Assembly (NCBI RefSeq): GCF_963583255.1
Contig: NC_084815.1
Coordinates: 16,291,807 to 16,355,806 of the forward strand
From: Pyrus communis
Lineage: Eukaryota; Streptophyta; Magnoliopsida; Rosales; Rosaceae
DNA length: 64,000 bases
Direction: 5' to 3'
The position numbers and the translations under genes were made by a program. Positions 32,302-42,110 of this stretch are shown here, one piece after another (the stretch's first letter is position 1; each line of letters starts with the position of its first letter). The notes beneath the pieces were generated by a model. That model saw only the letters and a program-made list of their open reading frames with translations. It did not search any database and had not been told where the DNA came from.

Positions 32302-34007
32302 GTTATGACCAAATAAGATCGTAACATATGGATCCTAAAAAAATGACACTAGTTGATGTCAAGATTATATAATAATCCAGGGTCTATGGAAAACAAAGAC
32401 AAATAGTTTAAGAGAAGTGGGATGAAAACGAAAGAATGAGAGGGGTAGATTCAGTTTTGAATGCCATACGACCCATAGTTTATTATAATTAATTTGGCTC
32501 AAATGGAGGAGTTTCTCCTCAATTTATTACATGGTCAATTTACAGAACTTTATGCTTATTAATCGAAATCGTTCATATTATTAAGCACTTTATAAATACG
32601 ATTTTTGCCAAAAAGAATAAAGTATGAGATGTTTAGTCATCAAACTATAAAAAAAAACAGATGGACAAATTCTGTAAAAGCAATAAGAACCATATATTCT
32701 ATTTGTTACAATTGATTGACTAAGCAACCTTCGTTTTAAGTATTTTTTTGCAGAGATAATCATTATAAAACTTTATAATTACAATGGTTCTGATTATAAA
32801 CACGAAGTTTCGTAAATCGACTACTAAGTGAATTGAAGAGCCAAGCATTGGTCTATTTTATATGAGTTTGATAAATATCTAAGTATTGGCCAGTATGCAG
32901 TTAAATTATCAAACACCATATGGAATTATTCTAGTTTGTTTTTTTGTTTTTTTTTTTTTTTTAATTAAAAGACGGCATTTTGTATCTCATTAAAGGCCAA
33001 AAGGCTAACTTGTCATAAGCAAGACAAACTCTTGTACAAAATCTTAACATTGAGAACCTAATTATGTTAAATATTCGGTAGACCCTACCTGATTCACCTA
33101 GTTATTTTCTAATTGGGTACTGTGAAGGAATTATAAACTCCAAGGTCAATGATACGTAGCTGGGTTGGCATGGGACAAAGTCGTGCTTGGTGCCTAGCAT
33201 AAGCACATTCACAAAAAAAATTTCTTCCGATTTGGTTATGCAATTAAAACTCGAGAAAGTTTAGGCTCTCAATTATATAGAACCAAGGAATTTTACGTTC
33301 TAATTCAATTCAATAATTTGTCTTCGAAGATGTACAATTTCATTTCCCAAAAAGTGGACAAAATAATTTCTCGTCAGAGTCAGAAATTTTTTTCATAAAG
33401 ATGTATATCCACTAAGTCTACATATTCATATGCATACTTGGTTATGGGCGCAATAAGCTATCATACTTGATATTGATTATCTTTTTCCCTTATAATTAAA
33501 GAGAAATCAAACTCTTAACTCTTACGCACTTTAGCTAATCTCAAGGCCACCGTTAAGTGTGTGTGTATATATATATATATATATTCTTGTATGCAATATG
33601 TGACTTTCGAACACAATACAATCGTGTGGCATCACATTTACAGAGTAGACCTCAAGTTTTTATATGAGCATATATTAGTGTTTGACTCTGAATTCATTAT
33701 TCATATCAACACACAAATTATGTAGGTATTATTATGGAAGCCTACATATTATAAAACACAGGGTGTCCATATCTGGAAAAATAAACTCATCAATTTATTC
33801 GGTGATACTCACCAACACTCTTAAAAAACGTCCTTATATTGCCACACATGGAAATGACGACGGCCCTGTTGAAAATTCATCCATTTTACAATGTGAAATA
33901 TACTAAATCGGGAATGGTCAATCCCACAAAGCATTGATTTTATTTTTTTGAAAAAAATTAATGTGTACCCGAACTACAAACTAGAACATCACGTGTAATA
34001 TTCATCT
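32302..34007. other. AT-rich DNA with one retroposon-like 3' end
   Basis: At about 32941-33045 a T run followed by GACGGCATTTTGTATCTCAT and CTCTTGTACAAAATC resembles an A-tailed retroposon end on minus. A (TA)n stretch lies near 33563-33584. No gene was recognised; the 74-codon plus frame at 33682 has no domain. Confidence 0.35.
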
Positions 34008-36271
34008 TGTGACATCCCGTCCCGAAAATATCAGAAATGTGCTTAGGAAATGACCTTTTTACCCCTAGTTGGTTTTCGTATTATTGTTTTTGGTTACCTT
34101 GTGTGGTGTTGGCAAGCTTTGGGGCCACACACACACACCTGCACAGGCACTGTCTCTCTTCACCCTCTCTCTGTCTCTCCCGTGTCTCTCTCTCTCTCCC
34201 TTTCTTCTTCTTCTTCTTCCAAAAACGTACGGACCAACACACATACCCCTCAAACTGTGGTGGATCGAGGAAACCAAGGACACATTTGAGCTCGTGAGGT
34301 CGAGGGGAACACAACCGTAGCATTTTCAGGTAAGAACTTCGACGTTTTCACGTCGATATCGCGAGGTCCGTTTTGAGCACTGTTCATGCAACATTAATTT
34401 ACTTAGTTTTTGGACATTTGAAGCTTGTAGGTGTGTAGGTGAGGTCCTAAGGAGCGTCGGAGTAGCTCGTTGGACGAATTTGGACGTCGGGAAGGCCTAG
34501 TTCGAAGTTGGCCGGTTTTTGAGTTTTGAGACAGGTATGATCGCGTAACTTTTAGCCTTTAAAAGTGGTCCAACGTGATTCTACTAGTTTAGGGCTTTCT
34601 TTTGGTCCAAGAATCATAGAAAACGGTTGAGAAACGAAGGAGAATAGTTAGTTTAAACTTTTCCCAGTTTTCCGGCGACCGGAGTCCGGCGAGGGTAGAC
34701 CGGAGAAGAAACCGGAATATTCCGTTAAGTTTAACGGAATATTCCTAACGGCAGTAACGGCATCCGGTTAGTTTTAACGGAATATTCCGTCAGTTTAACG
34801 GAATATTCCTGACGGCGTCTGTTGACACCGTCAGTGTGCCTGGCACGTGGCCGCGCGTGGGGGGCGCGTAGGTCCGTGCCTGTGCTGGCGCGTGGGGGCG
34901 CGTGCGGGGTCCAAAAATTTTTCTAAAAATATGGTTGTGATCCTGAGGTTGTGTAGAGCACGTGGGTATTTTCATTTGTCCATTTTGAGCAATGTATGAG
35001 AAGTTATTACGAGAAACGGGTTATGTGCTTTAAAGTTAACGTTTTTATAGTTGTTTCGCATCTAGGTGACACGTACCCAGAGGACGAGCGTGCACACGCG
35101 AGACAGGGGGGGCTACGACCCTTCTACATACCAGTGAGTGGGCTTTTGTTTTCCGTATATACCTATATACATTTATATTCCCAGAAATAGAATTAAAAAG
35201 GGTTATTTGCCTTATGCCATGCACTTTATTATTTATCGTTTATGCATCTTTGCATGCATTATTTGTGGCATACATATTCAATTATGCATATGTCATATAT
35301 ATTTATATGTGGGTGCTGTGGAGGCATAGGTAAGTGCCAGGTAAGCGTTATTTAACGATTGCATTAAATAGTGGTTAGAGATGCTTAGAGAGCTCATAAC
35401 CTGCACCCCCGGTGTTAGTGCTCCCGCCCAGAGTAGGGCACAGTCCTTCACGTGTTGTTCACCTCCTGCACCATACGCTCAGCTTGGATCCAAGCTAGGT
35501 GCATAGGCCTGTCGTACAGACCACATTAGGTGGTTCCGACTCGTAGGTGACCCGCGATTATTCGCACAGCCTTCACGTGATCGTAGCACTAGAGCGTATA
35601 TATGTATTACACCCAGGCCTGTCGTACAGACCACCTAGAGTGGTTCCGACTCGTGGGCAGGTTCAGTTGTTGAGTTTAAGATTGAGCTCTATATGCAGCC
35701 GTACAGGTCACGTTAGGTGACTCTGGCTGCCAGATGTTATGTTATTGATATGATTCATACCTGAGCACATACATTTCATTACGAGGTTTTGGCATGGCAT
35801 ATCTTGAGCATGATTGGCATACCCTTGAGCATGTTTTGCATGTTTATACATACGTACATATGTTTATTTCCTGGGAAGTATACAGGTTTTACGGTGAGGG
35901 GTTAGAATGTATTTTATGAAATGGTTTTCAAAGAGCTTTGTTTTTGCCCACTCACGCTTTTGTTTTGCGCCCCTCCAGGTTCTAGTTGCTTAGCCGTTGC
36001 GGTGGTTTCCCTTGAGAGCTTTTCGGCGTTCTGACAGACACTCCACATTGTAGGGTCGCCTTCGGGCGTACTACTGTTGTCGTTTTATTTGGACTGCTAT
36101 AGACCTGCTCTGAATTTGTATCGCACAAACTAGCACTTATTCTAGTACTTGTATGCTAGTTTTTAATTATTCGTACCTTTATATTACTACTTACGAGCTT
36201 CCGCACGTGCACTTGGCTACGTCACCTTTGAGTGACGGCCAGCACGCTCCGATCTCGGTCGGGGTGTGTCA
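34008..36271. mobile_element. Solo LTR, 2.3-kb family, copy B, with 5-bp target duplication
   Basis: Begins TGTGACATCCCGTCCCG and ends TCGGTCGGGGTGTGTCA, flanked on both sides by CATCT (34003-34007 and 36272-36276). TG...CA ends plus an exact 5-bp duplication identify a solitary LTR of an LTR retrotransposon. Its 2264 bases include a CA/CT-rich block (34122-34215), a GGAATATTCC cluster (34711-34835), and three related short palindromes near 35519, 35625 and 35706. There is no coding interior. Six overlapping short frames at 34037-34323 are artefacts of the CT-rich block. Confidence 0.92.
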
Positions 36272-37594
36272 CATCTACTTATATTATAACACTTTATATA
36301 ACAACATGTACGTTGTATGACACCATATATATTTGATATACTGAAAATCTCTCGTTATGCGAGCACTAATGCCTTATTTTACAACACAACATGTCATGCA
36401 AACCATATCTAACTGAGTAACACTACACACTTATCACATAGTTGTATCATTTCTAATAAAGGTACAACTTATTGACACATGTGATATCATCTCTATTAGA
36501 GAAATAGTACAAATAATATACACATATGTGATAAGAGTAGTATTTTTGCATTTTAATATTACTCCTAGTCTTTGAAAGGTTTAAAATATTTGTTTGACTG
36601 CTAAGAAATGACAACTGCGTAGATAATCAGTCAAAACAAAACTCCTAGCTAGGAAGGCGAATCTAGGTTCACATTCGCATTCACGTAAAATATTATATAA
36701 TATGATTTATATATATTTTTAATAAGAAGCATATATCCTATAATTTCTTAGATTATGTAAGTCCTAAATGATCAGAAGCTCTTCAAAGCTTCTTTTCAGA
36801 TTATTAAGAGCAATTTGAAAAGTACGAAAGCCATAAGTACACGAAGTATTATTAGTTGATCAGTAATGTTGTTTACATACATAATACAAGTTTCACTTCT
36901 ATCAGAGAGTTTATCAATAAATGTGTCACGTTGTGTGTTCAAATAGAATTATTATCGATTTTATAGCTAACTCATATAATTTGCATCAGTCCCCTCACAT
37001 GTATAAAGGGTCCTTCAAATAAATGACCCGAGTTGTCTATATTTTAAATCACCACTCAAAGATCATTCCTACAAGAATGAAAAAATATTAAAACATTCAA
37101 TTATAAGGAGGAAAATAGACGAATAATTTGAGTGATTTTTACAAATTAGAGAGGCATTTAAAGATAATTTTCGAAGGAATACCCAAAAATTAGATAGTTT
37201 GGATCGTTAAAATATAATGATAGACACTATAGAGCGTTCTTCAAATAACTTATTTGAGAGATCTCTCAGCTGATGATATATTATATTATCAACTTATAGT
37301 ATGAGGATGTCCATTTTCAATAAAAAGAACGATCTTATAGTTAGAGTCTATTGAGCAACCCCTCTAGAGAGAAGACCGGGTTCATAAGGAAGATCCTTAC
37401 AAAGATGCCACCGAACCATGAAGACTCATTACTATTTGCCGAAGGTTAAGGCTTTCTTAGAGAAGACAGGATACAACTTGAGGTAGCTTTCATTTATTTT
37501 AATATAATGGTAAGCCGGGTCAATCTGCTATTCAGTTGAAAAAACCTTGAATTATACTTTCTTAACTTTCCGAATTGAAAAAAGCTAACAAACC
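36272..37594. other. AT-rich spacer with a small MITE
   Basis: At about 36420-36541 the outer ends are inverted relatives (ACACTACACACTTATCACAT and, inverted, TACTACTCTTATCACATATG), so this is probably a small MITE. The 37330-37594 part is less AT-rich and could be further organellar sequence, but I could not assign it. Confidence 0.4.
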
Positions 37595-37795
37595 ATGCCC
37601 AACAAGACAAGGGACGGGCGAGGTCTCTGGTTCAAGTCCAGGATGGCCCAGCTAGCTACGCCAAGGAAAAGAATAGAAGAAGCATTTGACTCCTTCACAC
37701 ATGCTCCACTTGGCTCGGGGGATATAGTTGTTGCTAGAGCTCTGCTCTTTCAATTGGGTCGTTGCTATTACGAGTTGAATTTCTAATTGTCTAAG
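37595..37795 (+). pseudogene. Plastid insertion: trnI 3' exon to trnA 5' exon
   Basis: GACGGGCGAGGTCTCTGGTT then CAAGTCCAGGATGGCCCA is the plastid trnI-GAU 3' exon. A spacer follows, then GGGGATATAG... with AGAGCT(C/T)TGCTCTT, the trnA-UGC 5' exon, and the first intron bases ending TCTAATTGTC. Point changes (for example TCAGTTGG changed to TTGTTGC) disable the tRNA. It is a nuclear copy of plastid rRNA-operon spacer. Confidence 0.85.
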
Positions 37796-38069
37796 CTATT
37801 TTAATGTTATCTAATAATCTAAAATGTTTTTTTTATGCAATAATCAGAAATGTTCAATGTTTAGGATTTTCTTAAGGAATATCATTTATGTTAGTTAAAT
37901 AAATTAAAAAAGATGTTTAACTCGTCAAATTGTAAGATAAACCATGTACATTAATTTAAGTTGGAAAGCTGTTGCTACGTACCCCACGGCTGCATATAAA
38001 GTGGAACTTCCCTCAAGCATGCATTCATTGTCCAGCAATTGTAGCAACCAATAACTTACATACATACAT

Positions 38070-38118
<49 letters not shown>

Positions 38119-38381
38119 AAGCCTTTAAGGGAAGGGAACCTCTTTTTTTTTAATTTTTTTTTTTTAAAATGAAGACTAGTTGTGGGGTCCACATCACATA
38201 AAATTTTAATAATCTGAAATGTCCATTTTTTAAGATGTACCTCATAAATCATTGAAATAAAGAGTTCGTTTCACCAATCAGCATCAACACATTCTCAAAA
38301 CCGTAATGTGATCTAGTTCAAAGTTTTCACGAATCCACGAGCTAAGCCGGCTTTGTCAGGCCAATCCACATGCTTTTTCTT
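37796..38381. other. Non-plastid spacer with (TA)n microsatellite
   Basis: AT-rich DNA containing a (TA)n run of about 44 bases at 38072-38115 and T-rich runs near 38143-38165. Frames crossing the run on both strands are artefacts. Confidence 0.6.
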
Positions 38382-38541
38382 TAAGGAAAACTAATGAAAA
38401 TGACTTGAAAACTTTGAGTTTTAATGATAAGGACAAAATAAAGGGTAACGTGAATAGTACCAGGATTAACGTTTTAGTGTAAAAATATGATTTTTCGTTA
38501 AGGTAAACAGTACCATGAACTTTTCGTTAAAACTCCCTTTT
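38382..38541 (+). mobile_element. Short MITE family D, copy 4
   Basis: Starts TAAGGAAAACTAATGAAAAT and ends TTCGTTAAAACTCCCTTTT. It lies inside the interval separating two plastid trnA fragments. Confidence 0.8.
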
Positions 38542-38846
38542 CTTTATAGCCGTTGTTGGTAGTTTAGGCGTATAAGTTAAATCATATCCTTAACATTCAA
38601 CAAAAAGTAAACTTTTGCTGATCAGTTTTGACAATTGATGGTTTCAATTTGGATTAGGAGCTTAAGTTGTTAAAGATGTATACGTATATCCTCATCGATA
38701 TTTGGAGGATATGACGGAATGAGAATACGCACTAGAATTGTTGGTTTAAATATACATACCACAATATATATACACATATTTGACACGCATCTTAAAATAA
38801 AAGTATATCCTTTTCCGCTCTATTTTGTGTAACCTCAATCTTACCC

Positions 38847-38919
38847 TACTCTTAGGGGAAGTCGAATCCCTGCTGCCTCCTTGAAAGAGAGATATCCTAA
38901 ACCGCTAGACGATGGGGGC
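38847..38919 (-). pseudogene. Plastid trnE-UUC copy, decayed
   Basis: On minus it reads GCCCCCATCGTCTAGCGGTT, then the anticodon arm TCTCTTTCAAGGAGG, then GGGATTCGACTTCCCC. This matches plastid trnE-UUC apart from a few changes. The 3' strand of the acceptor stem (TAAGAGTA) no longer pairs with GCCCCCA, so a functional tRNA is unlikely. Confidence 0.85.
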
Positions 38920-38938
38920 AGACTTACATGACCGCCAT

Positions 38939-39165
38939 AGTATCATACATGGACGGTAGTTGGAGTCGGCGGCTCTCCTAGGGTTCCCTCATCTGGGATC
39001 CTTGGAGAAGAGGATCAAGTTGGCCCTTGCGAGCAACTTGATGCACTGTCTCCCTTCAACCCTTTGAGTTAAATGCAGCAAAAGGAAGAAAAATCCATGG
39101 ACCAACCCCATCGTCTCCACCCTGTAGGAATAACTACGAGATCACCTCAAATCATTTTATCAACA
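38939..39165 (+). pseudogene. Plastid trnA-UGC intron fragment
   Basis: GGACGGTAGTTGGAGTCGG, GGGTTCCCTCATCTGGGATC and ATCAAGTTGGCCCTTGCGA are characteristic of the plastid trnA intron. It has the same strand and order as 37595-37795 and could be the same original insertion, now split by about 1.1 kb. Confidence 0.8.
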
Positions 39166-39399
39166 TGAGTGTTTTATATTGAAAAAAAAAAATTCCAACT
39201 ATTTGTTTTGAAACCATTTCTATCTTAACTTATTAATTGACATAGTAGTAGAAAGAATACCATGTTGCATCTGAACTTCAAACGGTTTAGCTTAACCCTG
39301 TTAATGGTTTACATTATTGGTTGATAGAGAATTAAAGTGGGCTATGCAAAATTGTGCTCAATTTCATATGTGGCAATTTCGCCAAGATCTCTTCTTTAG

Positions 39400-39502
39400 T
39401 TGGGGAAGAATTCGCACGAATTGGATTTTTTGAGGAACATATCGAGAGAGAATTGGTTAGACAATGTGTGGTTGTTAAACAAGCATCAATTTTTTAGCAA
39501 GG
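39400..39502 (+). pseudogene. Plastid ycf2 fragment
   Basis: The translation [18 protein letters not shown] then [16 protein letters not shown] matches a known ycf2 segment with a few substitutions. It stops abruptly. The following 100 bases (to about 39606) stay open in frame but could not be assigned. Confidence 0.75.
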
Positions 39503-39606
39503 TACAGATTCAAATGGCTCTTGATTGTTTACATGAAGTTTTCGTATATATACCTGTACGCCGTCCTATTTTTATATTCGTCAAGTCTTTTATTCAATTA
39601 GATGTT

Positions 39607-39812
39607 AAGTGCCAAATAAGTTATTGGGCGTTCTTTTAATGGTTTCAATACCTATGGGATTATTAACAGTACCTTTGTTGGAGAATGTTAATAAATTTCA
39701 AAATTCATTTCGTTGTCCCGTAGCGACAACCATCTTTTTGATTGGTACTGTAGTAGCCCTTTGGTTGGGTATTAGAGCAATACTACCTATTGATCTGTCC
39801 TTAACTTTAGGT
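39607..39812 (+). pseudogene. Plastid petD 3' fragment
   Basis: [30 protein letters not shown] and [17 protein letters not shown] are the C-terminal part of cytochrome b6f subunit IV. Changes such as R-to-C, G-to-R and K-to-L near the end, and loss of the final residues into a T run, mark a decaying nuclear copy. Confidence 0.9.
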
Positions 39813-39882
39813 TTTTTTTTTTTTTTTTTTTTAAATTGATTCAACTGTGAAATAAAAAAAAAGTATATTATGATGTGTGTAT

Positions 39883-40150
39883 CTAGAAGATTTAGCTTGT
39901 ATGAATCGTTATTGGTTTAATACCAATAATGGCGGTTGTTTCAGTATGGTAATGATACATATGTATCCGCGATTGAAAATTCATTAATGGTACATTTTTC
40001 GTATATTTCCCATACGATATCTGGTCTGTGACGACAAAGAGATGCACGCATACATTGTCTTACATTCCATTTTGATATATGATACTAATTCAATGACATA
40101 TCAATTACATCTAGAATGAACAAAATTTTCTTATTTTAGGTCTAAATTTT
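39883..40150 (+). pseudogene. Plastid ycf1 3' end and downstream spacer
   Basis: [18 protein letters not shown] then [15 protein letters not shown] and a stop (39987) match the C-terminus of ycf1 (TIC214) with several substitutions. The next 160 bases appear to be the plastid spacer after ycf1, from memory only. Confidence 0.75.
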
Positions 40151-40189
40151 TATCTTTTGTGAGTGAAGAAACCAACCCTACTTTTGTAT

Positions 40190-40345
40190 CCCCTTTCAAA
40201 TGAAACCAAGAAATATAGGCATGCCTACCATCCACACCACAATAAATGAAGCTTTTCGAGAAAACCTGCTAGTGGAGAAAGACCACCTAAGGATAAGAGA
40301 CATAGGGCTAAAGAGAGCCAAACAAGGATCCTTTGTGTAAAAAGC
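40190..40345 (-). pseudogene. Plastid ndhB fragment
   Basis: On minus, ATCCTTGTTTGGCTCTCTTT onward translates with one frame adjustment to a LSLGGL(S/P)PLAGF...[13 protein letters not shown] sequence, characteristic of ndhB. A stop replaces the Q after CGW, and a frameshift interrupts the copy. Confidence 0.75.
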
Positions 40346-40429
40346 CTTGTTCTTTGGAATATCTATCTCGTGTCTGGTATTGCATGGTTCCACTCTGCAA
40401 GAACTCTGAATCATTCTCTTGAAGCTCAT

Positions 40430-40668
40430 CCTCTTCTTCCACTTGGCACCATCGGATCACTAAGGCTAAGTTTCGTCCCTACTCGACAAGTGGGTCTTGC
40501 AATCAAGCTCCCTTCTACCATGCCGGAGGAAACCTTTGCACACCTCTATTACCTTTTGGGAGGCATACGCCTTATAGAAACTGTCTACCTGAGACTGTCC
40601 CTCGGCCCGGAGGTCATGACACAAGATTAGAATTCTAGCTTTTCCAGAGTGGTATCTTACTGATGGCT
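40430..40668 (-). pseudogene. Plastid 23S rRNA fragment
   Basis: The plus strand GGATCACTAAGGC, GTGGGTCTTGCAATCAAGCT, GAGGAAACCTTTGCACACCT and TTAGAATTCTAGCTTTTCCA are the complement of conserved plastid 23S rRNA. Many substitutions are present. The 86-codon frame over it (40370-40630) is not a gene. Confidence 0.8.
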
Positions 40669-40835
40669 TGAATGCCCTGATGCGTTACACAATTTCACTT
40701 TAGCCAATGATCCAATCAAAGGAATAATTGGAACTATTCCATCAAGCTTCTTTATAACATTATCCATTATAAATGAATTTTCTAGCATTTGACTTCGTAC
40801 CACCGAAAGGCTTGGTCGCATACTAGTGAAACACA
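40669..40835 (-). pseudogene. Plastid matK fragment
   Basis: On minus it translates [18 protein letters not shown] then [14 protein letters not shown] and [18 protein letters not shown], a conserved internal part of maturase K. It joins the 23S fragment with no spacer, an arrangement absent from plastid genomes. The next roughly 120 bases (40836-40955) are unassigned. Confidence 0.85.
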
Positions 40836-40961
40836 ACGTTTGAATCTTTCTAGCAGAAAAGAAAGTAGTATTCCTGATTATTCAAAATTTAATCGAATCA
40901 TATATTTGGGTCATTGTAATCTCGTACTTCTTACTCTCCAAGCACGTTAAAAATTCGTCAT

Positions 40962-41035
40962 AGAGTCGCTCTGCCGACTGGAACACTTAGAGGAGCTCCG
41001 GTGTCAATCACTTCCATTCCTCTCTTTAGACCATC
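40962..41035 (-). pseudogene. Plastid atpB fragment
   Basis: The minus-strand translation GLKRGMEVIDTGAPLSVPVG followed by RATL matches the ATP synthase beta subunit near its N-terminal beta-barrel. It is only about 24 codons long, fused directly to the psaA start. Confidence 0.8.
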
Positions 41036-41185
41036 GCGAACGAATAATCATTGAGTCCTCCTCTTTCAGACAACACATACAAGGAGACCCGCCAATAAAA
41101 AGATAAGTAATTAGTGAACTTATGAGAGATGCTGAGAAGGAAATAAAGATATAAAATTCCTACCAAAATAATTGGACGTTCCAAT
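41036..41185 (-). pseudogene. Plastid psaA start and upstream region
   Basis: On minus, GAGGAGGACTCAATGATTAT then TCGTTCG is the psaA ribosome-binding region and first codons (MIIRS). The preceding 130 bases look like the plastid upstream spacer. The fusion to atpB occurs after about five codons. Confidence 0.65.
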
Positions 41186-41589
41186 CAATAAAAATGGGCG
41201 TTTTGATATAGGTGCCTAGTTTTTTAATTTTTTAGACTAAACATACACTCCTTTTGAAAATTTGATCAAACATCTTCCTAAAATTTTGGTTATTAATTTC
41301 AGTTTTTCACAGAAGTTCAATTTTGTTTAGAATTTTAGTTTTTCACGACTTTTCCTAGACATTTCGTTTTTTTTTTTTTTTTTTTCTGTTCCTCTTATCC
41401 CTATATTTATGCGTTTATTATCCATCTCTATGCATTTTTTTATTGTTTGTTATAATTTTACCTTTTTTTTTCTATGAATATAGTAGAATATTTATAAATA
41501 AATAAAAATTGTCAGATTTTATTATTTAGAAGACCCAACACATAACAAAGATTTGTTTGATTATATAGTTACGTCTAGTTACCTATAAT
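41186..41589. other. AT-rich spacer
   Basis: Homopolymer-rich AT sequence with T runs near 41365-41385. No gene. Confidence 0.5.
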
Positions 41590-41960
41590 ATGGACATATT
41601 TAGTTTTACAATGGATTTGATTTTTTGTATTTCTTGGTACATTTGGAATGTAAATGTACCAAAAGTAGACATTTGGTTTTGTGGTACATTTGTGATTTTT
41701 TGTTCATTTGGTTTTTTGGTACATTCGGAATCTAAACGTACCAAAAAGCTTACCTAACAATGGGCACATTTGGTTTTATGATACATTTGGTTTCTCTGTA
41801 CATTTGAAATCTAAACGTACCAAAAGAGTTACATAACAATGGGTACATTTGGTTTTATGGTACATTTAAATTTTTGGTACATTTTGTTTCTTAGTACATT
41901 TGAAATCTAAACGTACCAAAAGTTGATACCTTTGTTCTCAAATGTACCATAAGTTTTAAG
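41590..41960 (+). repeat. Degenerate repeat around GGTACATTTGG
   Basis: GGTACATTTGGTTTT-type units and AATCTAAACGTACCAAAAG alternate about four times at 70-80 base spacing. GGTAC and GTACC give local inverted symmetry. Non-coding. Confidence 0.6.
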
Positions 41961-42110
41961 TATATTTGTTATATATCTATACGTGAAAAATATGTATTGA
42001 AGACTTTTATTGAGACATTTTTAATAGAAAGACATTTTTTTTTTTTTAAATACTGAAAATAAGGTAATGAGGAATTAGTTAATTAATTTTTTATTTTATT
42101 TTAGGCAATT

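Noticed and set aside
34037..34323. Several overlapping frames of 72-86 codons on both strands
   Set aside because: All arise from CA/CT-rich simple sequence inside a solo LTR.
34008..36271. DNA transposon, because TGTGACA and TGTCACA-like ends are inverted
   Set aside because: The exact 5-bp duplication with TG...CA ends and the absence of any transposase fit a solitary LTR better.
38847..38919. A functional nuclear tRNA-Glu gene
   Set aside because: The sequence is plastid trnE, the acceptor stem no longer pairs, and it is surrounded by plastid debris.
40370..40630. 86-codon plus-strand frame
   Set aside because: It lies over the complement of plastid 23S rRNA.
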